Shown: positions 52,737-61,674, counted from the stretch's first letter. The stretch: DNA of 64,000 nt from Micromonospora profundi (GCF_011927785.1 NZ_JAATJK010000001.1:5985001-6049000); one strand, 5' to 3'. Translations and numbers: made by a program. Notes: a model not told the origin generated them from the letters alone.

Positions 52737-53924
52737 TCAGCCCAGGGTGGCCAGCTCGTTGATCAGCACGTTCGAGGTGGCTTGACCGTCGCGCTGCACC
52801 TCCCGCAGGTACCACTTCTGCTGGGGGGTGCGTGGCTGGTTGAACTGCCAGATCCCGCGCGGGCTGTCGATCTGACCGATACGACCCAGGGCCAGGTTGA
52901 CCTGCTGAGGTGACGGTGACCCGCCGTTCAGCTGGATGGCCTGGTCGAGCACCTGCGCCGCGTCGTACGACGCCATGGCGTAGGTGGTGGGCGTGAGCTG
53001 GTGCTTCTTCCGGTAGGCCGAGGCGAAGACCCGGTTCGACGTGTTGTTGAGGTCGGCCGAGTAGTTCAGGGCGGTCTGGATGCCCAGGGCGTCCTGGCCT
53101 AGGCTCTCCAGCACGTTGCCCTCGGTGAGGAAGCCTGGCGCGTAGACGGGCCCGGAGAACTGGTCGCGCAGTTGCTTGATGAACTCCACGGCGGCCGCGC
53201 CCGAGAAGAAGCAGAAGACCGCCGTCGGCTTCTTGGCCAACGCCTTCTCGATGTCCGCCACGTAGGTGGTCTTGTTGGGGCTGGTGGTGGGGTTGGTGTT
53301 TGTCACCGGGTCGGCGATGCGCCCGTCGGTGGCGCCGAACTCCTGCCGGAAGCCGCGCACCACGTCGGGGCTGCCCACGTTCTCCGGGACGATGATCGCC
53401 AACCGGCCGTTCGCCGGCAGTTGGTCGCGCAGGTAGCGGCCCAGGGCCCGGCCGGCCTCGTCAAGCACGTACGACGTGCGCCAGATGTAGACGACGCTCT
53501 GGAGGCTGCTCGGCGAGGCGTTCGAGCCGATGAGCGGGACGCGGGCCTCCTCCACTGTGTCGCGGATGCCGACCATCACCGACGAGCTGACCACCCCGGT
53601 GAGCGCCAGCACGTTCTGCTTGAGAAGTTGGTCGACGGCGGCCTTGCCGCTTTTGGCGGTCTCACCTTCGTCGGCGATCAGCAACTCCACCGGGTGCCCG
53701 CCCAGACGTTGGTCGTGCAGGTCGAGGAAGAGCTGGAAGCCGTTGGTGATGTCGTCGCCGATGGACTTGACGCCGCCGGACTTGGGTACGATCAGACCGA
53801 TCTTGATCGGGCTTCGGTTGGTGGTCGGCTGGCTGTCGGTGTCGGAGCCGCACCCGGCGGCGAATCCGGTGGTACCGAGCGCGGCCAACAGTTGGAGCGC
53901 CCGCCTGCGATTCATCTGCGACAC
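52737..53924 (-). CDS. ABC transporter substrate-binding lipoprotein (amino acid/amide type)
   Basis: A 395-residue lipoprotein of the type I periplasmic binding fold, LivJ-like. The signal has an RRR n-region, a hydrophobic core (LQLLAALGTTGFAAG) and the lipobox Cys at about residue 25. The mature domain has KIGLIVPKSGGVKSIGDD and VAVPLIG-like segments, and a typical cleft pattern GVVSSSVMVGIRD. No permease or ATPase gene lies nearby, so it is an orphan. GTG 53924 has GGAAGGAA upstream and is preferred over ATG 53915, which is too far from it. Confidence 0.92.
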   Translation of the reverse strand: MSQMNRRRALQLLAALGTTGFAAGCGSDTDSQPTTNRSPIKIGLIVPKSGGVKSIGDDITNGFQLFLDLHDQRLGGHPVELLIADEGETAKSGKAAVDQLLKQNVLALTGVVSSSVMVGIRDTVEEARVPLIGSNASPSSLQSVVYIWRTSYVLDEAGRALGRYLRDQLPANGRLAIIVPENVGSPDVVRGFRQEFGATDGRIADPVTNTNPTTSPNKTTYVADIEKALAKKPTAVFCFFSGAAAVEFIKQLRDQFSGPVYAPGFLTEGNVLESLGQDALGIQTALNYSADLNNTSNRVFASAYRKKHQLTPTTYAMASYDAAQVLDQAIQLNGGSPSPQQVNLALGRIGQIDSPRGIWQFNQPRTPQQKWYLREVQRDGQATSNVLINELATLG

Positions 53925-54003
53925 CGAGTTCCTTCCAAGGAGCGTTTCAGGGCAGAACACGCCCCTCCGGCGTTCTACCTGCTCAACGACGCTGCGTCAA
54001 TGG

Positions 54004-54801
54004 TTAATGATCATCGTGCAGTGAGCGCAATGCATCGAGGACCCGGGACCAAGCCGCAGACTCCGGGTCGATCAGCCCGAAATGCTCGCATCCGGGCAGC
54101 TCAATAAGGGAAATATCGGACCCTGCGGCACGTGCCGCTGTGACAAAGTCCCGGCTCATCGCCACCGGAACCTGAAGATCCACAGACCCATGTATCACTA
54201 CTGTGCGTGTTCGCGTGGGCACCAGCAATCGCGGGTCAGTCGCCGCGTACCGGTCCGGAACCTCCGCCGGACCGCCGCCCAGCAGCGCGGTCACCGCACC
54301 CGAATCCAGATCCCACCGATACGCCTCGACCAGGTCGGCCACCGGGGCCAGCGCGAGCACCGCGCGCACCGTCGACGGCGCGGTCGCTGCCGCGTACAGC
54401 GCCAGGTGACCACCGGCGGAATGACCGACCACGATCGGGGCGCCAGCGTCCACACGGCCGGGCAGCGCCTCGGCGGCCAACTCCGGCAGCGCCGCGATCC
54501 CGGTCAGCGCGTCGGACAGCGTCCCCGGCCAACCGCCGCCCGGCTGACCGGTGCGCCGGTACTCCAGTTGGGCGACCGGATATCCGTCGGCGGCGAGCGC
54601 GGCGGCGAGCGGACCGGTGTGCCCCCTGTCGTACTCGGCCCGCCAGAAGCCGCCGTGCACCACGACGACCAGCGGCCGGGCCGGGCCATCCCCAGCCGGA
54701 AAGCGCAGGTCGGCCACCTGGTCCGGGTGATCGCCGTAGGCCACCGTCCGGTCCGGCGCGGGCGCGGGCCGGGTCAGCACGTCGCGTGGGTCGGCAGGCA
54801 T
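54004..54801 (-). CDS. Alpha/beta hydrolase
   Basis: A 265-residue esterase/lipase of the BD-FAE/kynurenine formamidase-like group. It has the oxyanion motif HGGFW (about 49-53), the nucleophile elbow GHSAGGH (about 127-133), an acidic residue in HGSVDLQVP and the catalytic His in GCEHFGLI. The substrate is unknown. The ATG at 54801 has TACCGT 6 bases ahead; an earlier in-frame start at 54822 is less likely. It is convergent with nothing and stands alone. Confidence 0.9.
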   Translation of the reverse strand: MPADPRDVLTRPAPAPDRTVAYGDHPDQVADLRFPAGDGPARPLVVVVHGGFWRAEYDRGHTGPLAAALAADGYPVAQLEYRRTGQPGGGWPGTLSDALTGIAALPELAAEALPGRVDAGAPIVVGHSAGGHLALYAAATAPSTVRAVLALAPVADLVEAYRWDLDSGAVTALLGGGPAEVPDRYAATDPRLLVPTRTRTVVIHGSVDLQVPVAMSRDFVTAARAAGSDISLIELPGCEHFGLIDPESAAWSRVLDALRSLHDDH

Positions 54802-54807
54802 GGCGCG

Positions 54808-54813
54808 ACGGTA
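54808..54813 (-). promoter_or_regulatory. -10 element, probable leaderless start of hydrolase gene
   Basis: On the minus strand TACCGT ends 6 bases before the ATG at 54801. Confidence 0.5.
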
Positions 54814-54880
54814 GCGCGTCATGCCCGGGTGGCGTGGCCCCGGGAGTTGGTCCCGGGCGGCATGGCTCGCGCGGGCTGGG

Positions 54881-54887
54881 TAAAGAT
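54881..54887 (+). promoter_or_regulatory. -10-like element before bpa
   Basis: TAAAGAT ends 6 bases before the ATG at 54894, giving a probable leaderless transcript. Confidence 0.45.
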
Positions 54888-54893
54888 GGACCC

Positions 54894-55496
54894 ATGACCG
54901 AAGCGCACTCCGCTGGACAGAACGATGAGCCCGGCTCCGACGACTCCGGCCACTCCGGCACCGTGGTGGTGGTCGGCGCGGACGGGCGGCCGATCGGCAC
55001 GGTGCAGACCGAGGAGGGGCAGGGTGAGGACCCGACCCGCCTGGTCGAACAGCCGGCCAAGGTGATGCGGATCGGCAGCATGATCAAGCAGTTGCTGGAG
55101 GAGGTCAAGGCGGCTCCCCTTGACGACGCCAGCAGGCACCGCATGCGGGAGATCCACGAGCGCTCGATCGTCGAGCTCAAGGAGGGCCTTGCCCCCGAGC
55201 TGCGCGACGAGCTGGAGCGGATCTCGCTGCCCTTCACGGAGGACAAGGCACCGAGCGAGGGCGAGCTGCGGATCGCGCACGCCCAGCTCGTCGGCTGGCT
55301 GGAGGGCCTGTTCCACGGCATCCAGGCGGCCCTTGTCGCCCAGCAGATGGCCGCCCGGGTGCAGCTGGAGCAGATGCGCGGCGGCCGGCAGGCGCTGCCC
55401 AGCGGCCCTGGCGGAGCCGGCGGGATGGTGCCCGGGATGCCAGGCATCGGTCAGCCGGCCGGCGGCGAGGGGCACAGCACCGGCCAGTACCTCTGA
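54894..55496 (+). CDS. bpa: Bacterial proteasome activator Bpa
   Basis: An ATP-independent ring activator that opens the actinobacterial 20S proteasome for unfolded proteins. The 200-residue protein has the conserved helical core LVEQPAKVMRIGSMIKQLLEE, RMREIHERSIVELKEGLAPELRDELERI, and LRIAHAQLVGWLEGLFHGIQAAL. The last four residues are GQYL, the C-terminal motif that docks into the proteasome alpha ring. The N-terminal 50 residues are acidic and disordered. ATG at 54894 with a TAAAGAT box ahead. Proteasome genes themselves are not in this window. Confidence 0.95.
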   Translation: MTEAHSAGQNDEPGSDDSGHSGTVVVVGADGRPIGTVQTEEGQGEDPTRLVEQPAKVMRIGSMIKQLLEEVKAAPLDDASRHRMREIHERSIVELKEGLAPELRDELERISLPFTEDKAPSEGELRIAHAQLVGWLEGLFHGIQAALVAQQMAARVQLEQMRGGRQALPSGPGGAGGMVPGMPGIGQPAGGEGHSTGQYL

Positions 55497-55503
55497 TCGG
55501 CGC

Positions 55504-56316
55504 TCAGCCCACCCCGAAAATCTTCTCCAGGTACGCCGCCACGCCGTCCTCGGAGTTCGCCGACGTCACCTCGTCGGCGACCGCCAGGACGGCGCGGTGC
55601 GCGTTTGCCACCGCCACGCCGCGCCCGGCCCAGGTCAACATGGGTACGTCGTTGGGCATGTCACCGAAGGCAACGACGTCCGCCGCGGCAATGCCGAGCC
55701 GGTCGCAGTACCAGTCGAGCCCTGCCGCCTTTGTCACTCCGGCCGCGGAGATCTCCACCAGCCCGGACGACGACGAGTGCGTCGCCTCGGCGAGCCCCGC
55801 CACCGCCGTGGCGATCAGCGCGGCGAACGCGTCCGGGTCCTGCTCGCCGGCCCGGGCAAGCAGCTTCACCGCCGGCAGGGAGAGCAGCTCTTCCGGCGTC
55901 GCGATCGGCCGGATGCCGTCGACGTCGGCATCCCAGCGCAGCGGGTAGTGCGTCTCGTGACGCATCTCCCGGCTGTCCAGGATCTCCACGGCGAAGCTGA
56001 TGCCGGGCACCTCGGCGCGTAGCCGTTCGGCCACCTCGGCGAGGTGCTGCGGAGCGAGCGGGTCGGCCCGCAGCACCTCGTCGCGTACCGGGTCGTAGAC
56101 CACGGCGCCGTTTGCGCACACCGCCGGCAGCGGCTCGGCCAGCTGCTCGTACACCATTTTGAGCCAGCGGACCGGACGGCCGGTGACCAGAACGACCGGC
56201 GTGCCCTGCGCGACGAGCCGGGCGAGCACGCCAGCGGTGCGGGCGCTGACCGTGTGGTCGTCGCGGATCAGCGTGCCGTCAATGTCGGTGGCGACGAGTC
56301 GAGGGGTCTCTCCCAT
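55504..56316 (-). CDS. HAD-superfamily Cof-type phosphatase (second of tandem pair)
   Basis: A 270-residue sugar-phosphatase-like enzyme. The nucleophile loop is VATDIDGTLIRDD (residues about 9-21), a Cof-type cap domain occupies about 85-190, and the catalytic acidic pair is GDMPNDVPML (about 214-223). GTP or phosphosugar substrates are possible. Its ATG at 56316 overlaps the stop of the upstream gene (TGATG), so the two paralogues are co-translated. Confidence 0.93.
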   Translation of the reverse strand: MGETPRLVATDIDGTLIRDDHTVSARTAGVLARLVAQGTPVVLVTGRPVRWLKMVYEQLAEPLPAVCANGAVVYDPVRDEVLRADPLAPQHLAEVAERLRAEVPGISFAVEILDSREMRHETHYPLRWDADVDGIRPIATPEELLSLPAVKLLARAGEQDPDAFAALIATAVAGLAEATHSSSSGLVEISAAGVTKAAGLDWYCDRLGIAAADVVAFGDMPNDVPMLTWAGRGVAVANAHRAVLAVADEVTSANSEDGVAAYLEKIFGVG

Positions 56317-57137
56317 CACCGGGACAGTAGTCGGTCCAGGTAGACGGCCACCCCGTCGTCGTCGTTGCGCAGGGTCACCTCGTCGGCTATGGCGCGCACC
56401 ATCGGGTGCGCGTTGGCAACGGCCACCCGGGACCAGCCGGCCCACTCGAACATCGGCAGGTCGTTGGGCATGTCACCGAAGACCAGCACGTCACCCGGGT
56501 CGACACCGAGGGTCTGTGCGACAGCCGTCAGCCCGGACGCCTTGTCCACGCCGGGCGGGCAGATCTCGATGAAGCCGAGCCCGGCCTGGGTGAGCGTGGC
56601 GATGTGCGGCGGGATGACCTGGCGGGCCACCGCCAGCAGCTCATCCACGTGGTGGTCGGCGGTGCGCGCGAACGCCTTGATCACGTCACCGGAGAGGCAC
56701 TCCGCACGGCTGCGCGCCTCGAACCGGTCCTGGTAGGGCCAGCTCGCGTGGTAGTCACCCCACAGCGGGGCGTCGTGCTCATCGGACGCCTCGACCATGA
56801 CGGTCAGCGGGCCGGCCGCCGCCTCCAGGTCGGCGAGCAACTGGGCGAGCACCTCGCCGGCCAGCCGCTCGTCGCGGAGCACCACCGGGCCGGTCGGGTC
56901 GCTCTGGTCGACGACCCGACCGCCACCGGCCATCACCAGGAAGTCGGCGGCCCGGATGTCGTTGCGGGTCAGTTCGGTCAATCGGGGGCCGCGTCCGGTG
57001 GCGGCCACTACCGGAATTCCGGCGGCCCGCACCCGGTCCAGCACCCCATGGGTGTACGCGGAGACGGTCTCGTCGCTGCGTACCAGCGTTCCGTCGAGGT
57101 CGGTGGCGATCAGCTTGGGTAGTCCCGGGCGGGTCAT
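56316..57137 (-). CDS. HAD-superfamily Cof-type phosphatase (first of tandem pair)
   Basis: A 273-residue paralogue of the next gene with the same motifs: LIATDLDGTLVRSDE (nucleophile Asp at about residue 13), VVAATGRG, KASGLTAVAQ with the catalytic Lys, and GDMPNDLPMFEWAG. The cap domain differs more than the core, which suggests separate substrates. The ATG at 57137 has AAGGAGG 5 bases ahead. The final bases overlap the partner start. Confidence 0.94.
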   Translation of the reverse strand: MTRPGLPKLIATDLDGTLVRSDETVSAYTHGVLDRVRAAGIPVVAATGRGPRLTELTRNDIRAADFLVMAGGGRVVDQSDPTGPVVLRDERLAGEVLAQLLADLEAAAGPLTVMVEASDEHDAPLWGDYHASWPYQDRFEARSRAECLSGDVIKAFARTADHHVDELLAVARQVIPPHIATLTQAGLGFIEICPPGVDKASGLTAVAQTLGVDPGDVLVFGDMPNDLPMFEWAGWSRVAVANAHPMVRAIADEVTLRNDDDGVAVYLDRLLSR

Positions 57138-57349
57138 GGTTCCTCCTTCGCCCGCCGCCGTCGCAGCCTGCCGTGCGGTCCCGGATCGAACCCGGCGTGA
57201 CGGCGGGCAGCAACCGTACCTCGCGTGAGCGGTCGCAACCACGGCTTCCAGGCGAATCGGTAACCAACGGGCGGCCTACCGTCGGTGTCGCCGAAACGGC
57301 AGGTCAGGCGGGTGCGCTCACTGACCCGTCGGGGCCAGGGGCGCGCAGC

Positions 57350-58096
57350 TCAGGCCGGAGGTTGGGGATGCGTGAACGGTGCCGCCGACGTGACGGTCAG
57401 GTCGGCCGGCGCGGGCAGGCCGTCCTCCGGGGTCGAGGTCCGGTCCCGGCGGCGGCGCCAACCGCGCTCCGGTGCCCCGTCGTCGGGGTGGTGGTCGGCA
57501 GTCGGCCCCGCCTGCACCTGCTCGGGGGCGCTCGGGGCCAGCCGCAGGGCCGCCCCGAGCAGCACGCAGGCGACGAACGCCATCACCAGACCGCGGCCGT
57601 ACTCGACCCGGAAACCGTCCTGCGGTGCGTAGAAGTAGGTCCGCTGACCGCTGTCGTTCAGCGTCGCCGTCGCGGCGATCAGCAGCGCCAGCAGGGATCC
57701 GGCGAGGGCGAGCCCCATCAGCCGGGCGTTCTGCCGGACGGACGCAGTGCCCCGCAGCGCCAACGCGACGGTGCAGACCAGGCCGAGAAGACCCACCAGG
57801 TAGCCGACCCCGAAACCGCCAATGTCGGACACACCGGCCGGAACGTCGATGGTGCTGGTCCCGACCGGCCCGCTGTTGGGCAGGGTCATCACCAGCCACT
57901 CGCCGATCAGCGAAGCGACCCCGGCGACCCCGCCGAGCCCGGCGAGCAACAGGGGCAGCCGGGGATCGCGGGTGAAGCCGGTGAGCGACAAGCCGAAGCG
58001 TCGACGCTCGTTGGGCTCGTCGTCGCCACCCCACTCGATCACGCTCGGTCCGTCGGACGGGTCGCCCTGGCGGGGGATCGGCAGCTCATCGGACAT
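57350..58096 (-). CDS. Conserved membrane protein of unknown function
   Basis: A 248-residue protein with a polar N-terminus (about 1-45), four hydrophobic helices (about 48-70, 92-112, 125-145, 165-185) and a Pro/Arg-rich cytoplasmic tail. A small extracytoplasmic loop holds SGPVGTSTIDVPAGVSD, and another DSGQRTYFYAPQDGF. No enzyme motif was recognised. ATG at 58096. It lies alone between the HAD pair and OsmC. Confidence 0.75.
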   Translation of the reverse strand: MSDELPIPRQGDPSDGPSVIEWGGDDEPNERRRFGLSLTGFTRDPRLPLLLAGLGGVAGVASLIGEWLVMTLPNSGPVGTSTIDVPAGVSDIGGFGVGYLVGLLGLVCTVALALRGTASVRQNARLMGLALAGSLLALLIAATATLNDSGQRTYFYAPQDGFRVEYGRGLVMAFVACVLLGAALRLAPSAPEQVQAGPTADHHPDDGAPERGWRRRRDRTSTPEDGLPAPADLTVTSAAPFTHPQPPA

Positions 58097-58255
58097 CGGC
58101 CATCCTTCCGCCGGTCACGGGCCTGCGTCGAATCATGGCACAGAGCGAGTGGCTGGTCGCGTTGGCGAAGTCGCCCACGCCGAACCGCGATCAGGTGACA
58201 GGGATCGCAGGGCGGGCGTCGGTGCCGGTCGGTCGCTCGGCGGTCACCTTTCCGC

Positions 58256-58261
58256 TAGCGT
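58256..58261 (+). promoter_or_regulatory. -10 element, probable leaderless start of OsmC-family gene
   Basis: TAGCGT ends 7 bases before the ATG at 58269. Confidence 0.5.
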
Positions 58262-58268
58262 TCTCCTC

Positions 58269-58700
58269 ATGCCAATCCGTACCGCTTCCGCACAATGGCA
58301 GGGCAATCTCACCGAGGGTTCCGGCACGGTCCGCACCGGTAAGGGCGGCCTGTCCGGCAACTACTCCTTCAAGTCACGCTTCGAGGAGGGCGAGGGCACC
58401 AACCCCGAGGAGTTGATCGCCGCGGCGCACGCTGGCTGCTTCTCGATGGCGTTCTCGAAGGGCCTCGCCGACGCCGGCTCGACGCCCACCTCCGTCGAGA
58501 CCACCGCCAAGGTCCACCTGGACAAGACCGACGCCGGGATGACCGTGACCCGGATCGACCTGGAGACCGTCGGCCAGGTGCCCGGGATCGACGAGGCGGA
58601 GTTCCAGAAGCTCGCCGAGGCCGCCAAGGCGAACTGCCCGATCTCCCGCCTGCTCTCGCCGGGTGCCGAGATCACCCTCACCGCTCGCCTGGCCTCCTGA
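58269..58700 (+). CDS. OsmC-family peroxiredoxin
   Basis: A 143-residue thiol peroxidase that detoxifies organic hydroperoxides. The catalytic cysteines are in AAHAGCFSMAFS (about residue 58) and KANCPISRLL (about 121). The opening RTASAQWQGNLTEGSGTVRTG and the DLETVGQVPGID strand match the OsmC rather than the Ohr subtype. ATG at 58269 with a TAGCGT box 7 bases ahead. A strong terminator follows. Confidence 0.95.
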   Translation: MPIRTASAQWQGNLTEGSGTVRTGKGGLSGNYSFKSRFEEGEGTNPEELIAAAHAGCFSMAFSKGLADAGSTPTSVETTAKVHLDKTDAGMTVTRIDLETVGQVPGIDEAEFQKLAEAAKANCPISRLLSPGAEITLTARLAS

Positions 58701-58728
58701 GGCGACGGACCCCTACCCCGTACGTTCA

Positions 58729-58768
58729 CGGAGGGAGCGGCCGCCCGACCGGGCGGCCGCTCCCTCCG
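58729..58768 (+). terminator. Terminator after OsmC gene
   Basis: Perfect 19-bp arms (58729-58747 and 58750-58768) around 2 bases; very GC-rich, without a T-run. Confidence 0.8.
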
Positions 58769-58850
58769 CGAGCGCGCGGGCATCGCGCCTTCTCCGCCGG
58801 CCCTCGATCAGGTCCTGCGGCGTGACCGGGCCGATCGGCCGGACGTCGGG

Positions 58851-58856
58851 CACAAT
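58851..58856 (+). promoter_or_regulatory. -10 element, probable leaderless start of zincin gene
   Basis: CACAAT ends 6 bases before the GTG at 58863. Confidence 0.4.
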
Positions 58857-58862
58857 GGTGGC

Positions 58863-59216
58863 GTGCCGGTGGAGATGACCCGCGAGCGTTTCGAAGAGTT
58901 GGTCGGTGACGCCCTCGACGATGTGCCCGGGGAACTGCTCGGCCTCATGAACAACGTCGTGATCCTGGTCGAGGACGACCCGCCGCCCACCGAGCCCGAC
59001 CTGCTCGGCCTCTACGAAGGGCACGCGCTCACCGACCGGGGCTGGGACTACGCCGGCGTGCTGCCGGACCGGATCTTCATCTACCGCCGCCCGATCCTGC
59101 GGATCTGCGACAGCGACGAGGACGTCGTCGACGAGGTGGCCGTCACGGTGGTCCACGAGATCGCCCACCACTTCGGCATCGACGACGCACGACTGCACGC
59201 GCTGGGCTGGGGCTGA
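58863..59216 (+). CDS. Small metallopeptidase family protein (zincin)
   Basis: A 117-residue putative zinc-dependent protease of the short MtfA-related / DUF1025 group. The HEIAHHFG motif near residues 99-106 supplies two His ligands and the catalytic Glu, and the third ligand may be Asp in DDARLH. LGLYEGHALTDRGWDY and PDRIFIYRRPILR are family landmarks. GTG at 58863. It stands as a single small gene and probably acts in the cytosol. Confidence 0.9.
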   Translation: MPVEMTRERFEELVGDALDDVPGELLGLMNNVVILVEDDPPPTEPDLLGLYEGHALTDRGWDYAGVLPDRIFIYRRPILRICDSDEDVVDEVAVTVVHEIAHHFGIDDARLHALGWG

Positions 59217-59323
59217 CCCCGCCCCACCTCCCGGCAGCGGCACGCCGCTCGGCTGATGGTCCGTGCTTGCTGGAGTCGCCTACCGTCGGTGCAGCAACCG
59301 CGACCTTTCAGGAGGCACCTTTC

Positions 59324-60046
59324 ATGCGCAGCGAGCTGTTCTCCGCCGAGAACCTCGAGAAGGAGTCCGCGCAGCCCGGCATGCGGCTGCAGAACTCCAA
59401 GATGTTGAAGATCGAGCTCAACGGTGAGGCGATGGCCCGGGTCGGGTCCATGGTCGCCTACCAGGGAAACGTGCAGTTCCAGGCGTTGGGCTCGGGCGGG
59501 CTCGGCAAGTTCCTCAAGCAGAAGCTCACCGGCGAGGGCGTACCGCTGATGAAGGTCACCGGCCAGGGTGACGTCTTCCTTGCCGAGTTGGCCAAGGACG
59601 TGCACATCATCGACCTGGAGCCGGGCGACGCGCTCTCCATCAACGGCTCCAGCGTGCTCGCCTTCGACTCGACCCTCCAGTACGACATCAGGATGGTCGG
59701 TGGCGCCGGCATGACCTCCTCGTCGGGCCTGTTCAACTGCGTCTTCAGCGGCTACGGCCGGATCGCCATCACCACCAAGGGCACCCCTGTGGTGCTCAAC
59801 GTGGACGCCCCGACGTACGTCGACCCGCAGGCCGCGGTCTGCTGGTCGGCTAACCTCCAGACCGGCTACCACCGCGCCGAGCAGCTCGGTCTCGGCACAC
59901 TGCTGGGCCGGCGCACCGGTGAGGCGTACACGATGAGCTTCGCCGGGCACGGCTTCGTCGTGGTGCAGCCGTCCGAGGAACCGCCGGTCAGGGGCAGCGG
60001 CGAGCAGCAGCAGGAGGGCGGCCTGCTCGGCGGCCTGCTGAGCTGA
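59324..60046 (+). CDS. AIM24/TIGR00266-family protein
   Basis: A 240-residue beta-rich protein of the AIM24 family. It has QPGMRLQNSKMLKIEL, GQGDVFLAELAKDVHIIDLEPGDALSINGSSVLAFD and GLGTLLGRRTGEAYTMSFAGHGFVVVQPSE. Members are small trimeric-fold proteins of unknown role; the yeast version is mitochondrial. The Gly-rich tail ends GGLLGGLLS. The ATG at 59324 has AGGAGG upstream; an earlier ATG at 59267 lacks homology. Confidence 0.92.
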   Translation: MRSELFSAENLEKESAQPGMRLQNSKMLKIELNGEAMARVGSMVAYQGNVQFQALGSGGLGKFLKQKLTGEGVPLMKVTGQGDVFLAELAKDVHIIDLEPGDALSINGSSVLAFDSTLQYDIRMVGGAGMTSSSGLFNCVFSGYGRIAITTKGTPVVLNVDAPTYVDPQAAVCWSANLQTGYHRAEQLGLGTLLGRRTGEAYTMSFAGHGFVVVQPSEEPPVRGSGEQQQEGGLLGGLLS

Positions 60047-60057
60047 CCCGTTCGGTT

Positions 60058-60096
60058 GGCTGGGCGGGCGCGTCAGTCGTGCGGGGTCGCCCAGCC
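60058..60096. terminator. Hairpin between AIM24 and pheA genes
   Basis: GGCTGGGCG pairs with CGCCCAGCC (9 bp) across a 21-base loop, between convergent genes. Confidence 0.55.
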
Positions 60097-60122
60097 CGGC
60101 CCACCAGCCGGCCCAGCCGGGG

Positions 60123-61079
60123 TCAGGTCAGCTCTCCGGTGCGCAGTCGGGCCAGCCAGGCCGCCGCGTCGGCGTAGTCGACGTCGGAGAGACCGGCCGG
60201 CGCCGGTACGGGTCGTTCGCCGGCTGTCTCGGCCCAGCGGTGCCGGGGATAGGAGCCAAGGAAGCGGACGTCGGCGCAGACCCGGTGCAGCCCCTGCAAC
60301 GCCTCGCCCAGCCGTACGTCGGCCACGTGCCCTGTGCAGTCCAGGAAGAAGACGTACCGGCCCAGGGCCTCGCCGGTCGGCCGGGACTCGATGCGGGTCA
60401 TGTTGACCCCACGGACGGCCAACTCCATCAGCACGATCAGCAGCGCACCGACCCGGTCGTGGGCGATGTAGACCGCGAGCGAGGTGAGGTCGTCACCGGT
60501 CGGCGGCGGGGGTGGGCCTGGGCGGGAGGCCAGCACGAACCGGGTCACCGCGTCGGGGTGGTCGGCGATCTTGTCGGCGAGCAGCGCGAGCCGATGCCGG
60601 GCCGCCCCGATCGGCGCGCAGATCGCCGCGTCGAACTCACCCGAGCCGGCGCCTGCGGCGGCCGCGCCGTTGGAGAGCACGTCGACCACCACCGCGTCGG
60701 GCAGGTGGTCGCGCAGCCAGCCCCGACACTGGGTGGACGCCTGCGGGTGCGCCGCGATCGTGCGGATCGACGGCAGCGACGTCCCCGCCCGTGCGGCGAG
60801 CACGAACTCCACAGGCAGGATCACCTCGCGTGTGATCACCAGCGGGTCGCCCTCGATCATCTCGTCGAAGGTGATGCCGACCGCCCCGCCAATCGAATTC
60901 TCCAGCGGCACCAGCGCGGCATCGGCGTCCCCCGCCCGGACGCTGTCCAGCGCCTCCCCGACACTGCGGGCGGGCGTACGGCTGCCGTGTTCGGCGGCGG
61001 GAATCGTGCGCAGGGCCTGTTCGGCGAAGGTGCCCTCCGGGCCGAGGTAGACGAAGCGCGTGGGCGGTGTTCCGGGCAT
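60123..61079 (-). CDS. pheA: Prephenate dehydratase
   Basis: Converts prephenate to phenylpyruvate in phenylalanine synthesis, 318 residues. The catalytic domain (about 1-190) has VYLGPEGTFAEQAL, VPLENSIGGAVG and a Ser/Thr-rich active-site loop. The C-terminal ACT domain has the allosteric ESRP motif within TRIESRPTG (about 240), which binds phenylalanine. No chorismate mutase domain is fused. The ATG at 61079 has TAGGCT 7 bases before it. Confidence 0.96.
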   Translation of the reverse strand: MPGTPPTRFVYLGPEGTFAEQALRTIPAAEHGSRTPARSVGEALDSVRAGDADAALVPLENSIGGAVGITFDEMIEGDPLVITREVILPVEFVLAARAGTSLPSIRTIAAHPQASTQCRGWLRDHLPDAVVVDVLSNGAAAAGAGSGEFDAAICAPIGAARHRLALLADKIADHPDAVTRFVLASRPGPPPPPTGDDLTSLAVYIAHDRVGALLIVLMELAVRGVNMTRIESRPTGEALGRYVFFLDCTGHVADVRLGEALQGLHRVCADVRFLGSYPRHRWAETAGERPVPAPAGLSDVDYADAAAWLARLRTGELT

Positions 61080-61086
61080 GCCGACC

Positions 61087-61092
61087 AGCCTA
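61087..61092 (-). promoter_or_regulatory. -10 element, probable leaderless start of pheA
   Basis: On the minus strand TAGGCT ends 7 bases before the ATG at 61079. It sits in the end of the short gap after the lipoprotein gene. Confidence 0.45.
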
Positions 61093-61674
61093 CGCACCCG
61101 ATCCGGGCGGTGTGCCGGCGTCGCAGGCGAGGGTGCGGATCCCGACCGGCCCGGTGGCCCGGACCTCGGCGGTGCACACGTCGGTGCCGGCGGTGACCAG
61201 CTCGGGGGCGGTGGGTCGGCCCCGGGTGACGACCTGGAGCTCCTCGTGCCCGGTCACGGTGACCACGGTGTACTGCCAGTCGGCGGCGCAGAGCGGCCCG
61301 CTGCGGACCTTTACCTGCACGTTGTTCGGGAGGACTCCCGTCCGGCCGCGCAGCAGCCGGAGAACCTGGTGACCGGTGGGCCCGTTCCGGCAGGCGATGG
61401 CGACCAGGCCGGCATCGGGCGTGGCCGACGGGGTGCCGACCGGAGGAGCAGTGGGCACGGCGGTGGGCGATGCCGTCGGGCTGCCGGTAGGCCCTGGCGC
61501 GGTGGGCGTGCCGGTGACCGTGGGCACGCTGGATGGCTGCCGCAGTTCAGGTGGGGCTCCGCAGCCGGTCAGCGCCACGATCGTGAAGAGCGCCAGCAGG
61601 ATCCGGGTCGTGGGCAGCGTACGGACCGTCGCCTGCGGTGGGGGAGACGGGCGGCGCAACGGGGTGAACGGCAC
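61090..61674 (-). CDS. Secreted lipoprotein with Pro/Thr-rich linker
   Basis: A 194-residue protein. An N-terminal signal (LLALFTIVALTGC) has a lipobox ending at a Cys near residue 38. A Pro/Thr/Ser-rich spacer (about 45-90) is followed by a small domain with Cys in AIACRNG, PLCAADW, DVCTAEV and LACDAG, which can form two disulfides. GTG at 61674 has GAGGA upstream. Function unknown. Its last bases overlap the proposed pheA promoter. Confidence 0.75.
   Translation of the reverse strand: MPFTPLRRPSPPPQATVRTLPTTRILLALFTIVALTGCGAPPELRQPSSVPTVTGTPTAPGPTGSPTASPTAVPTAPPVGTPSATPDAGLVAIACRNGPTGHQVLRLLRGRTGVLPNNVQVKVRSGPLCAADWQYTVVTVTGHEELQVVTRGRPTAPELVTAGTDVCTAEVRATGPVGIRTLACDAGTPPGSGA

Noticed and set aside
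57172..57200. tRNA-like GATCGAACCCGG near 57185
   Set aside because: Only a T-arm-like fragment; no acceptor or anticodon stems can be built around it.
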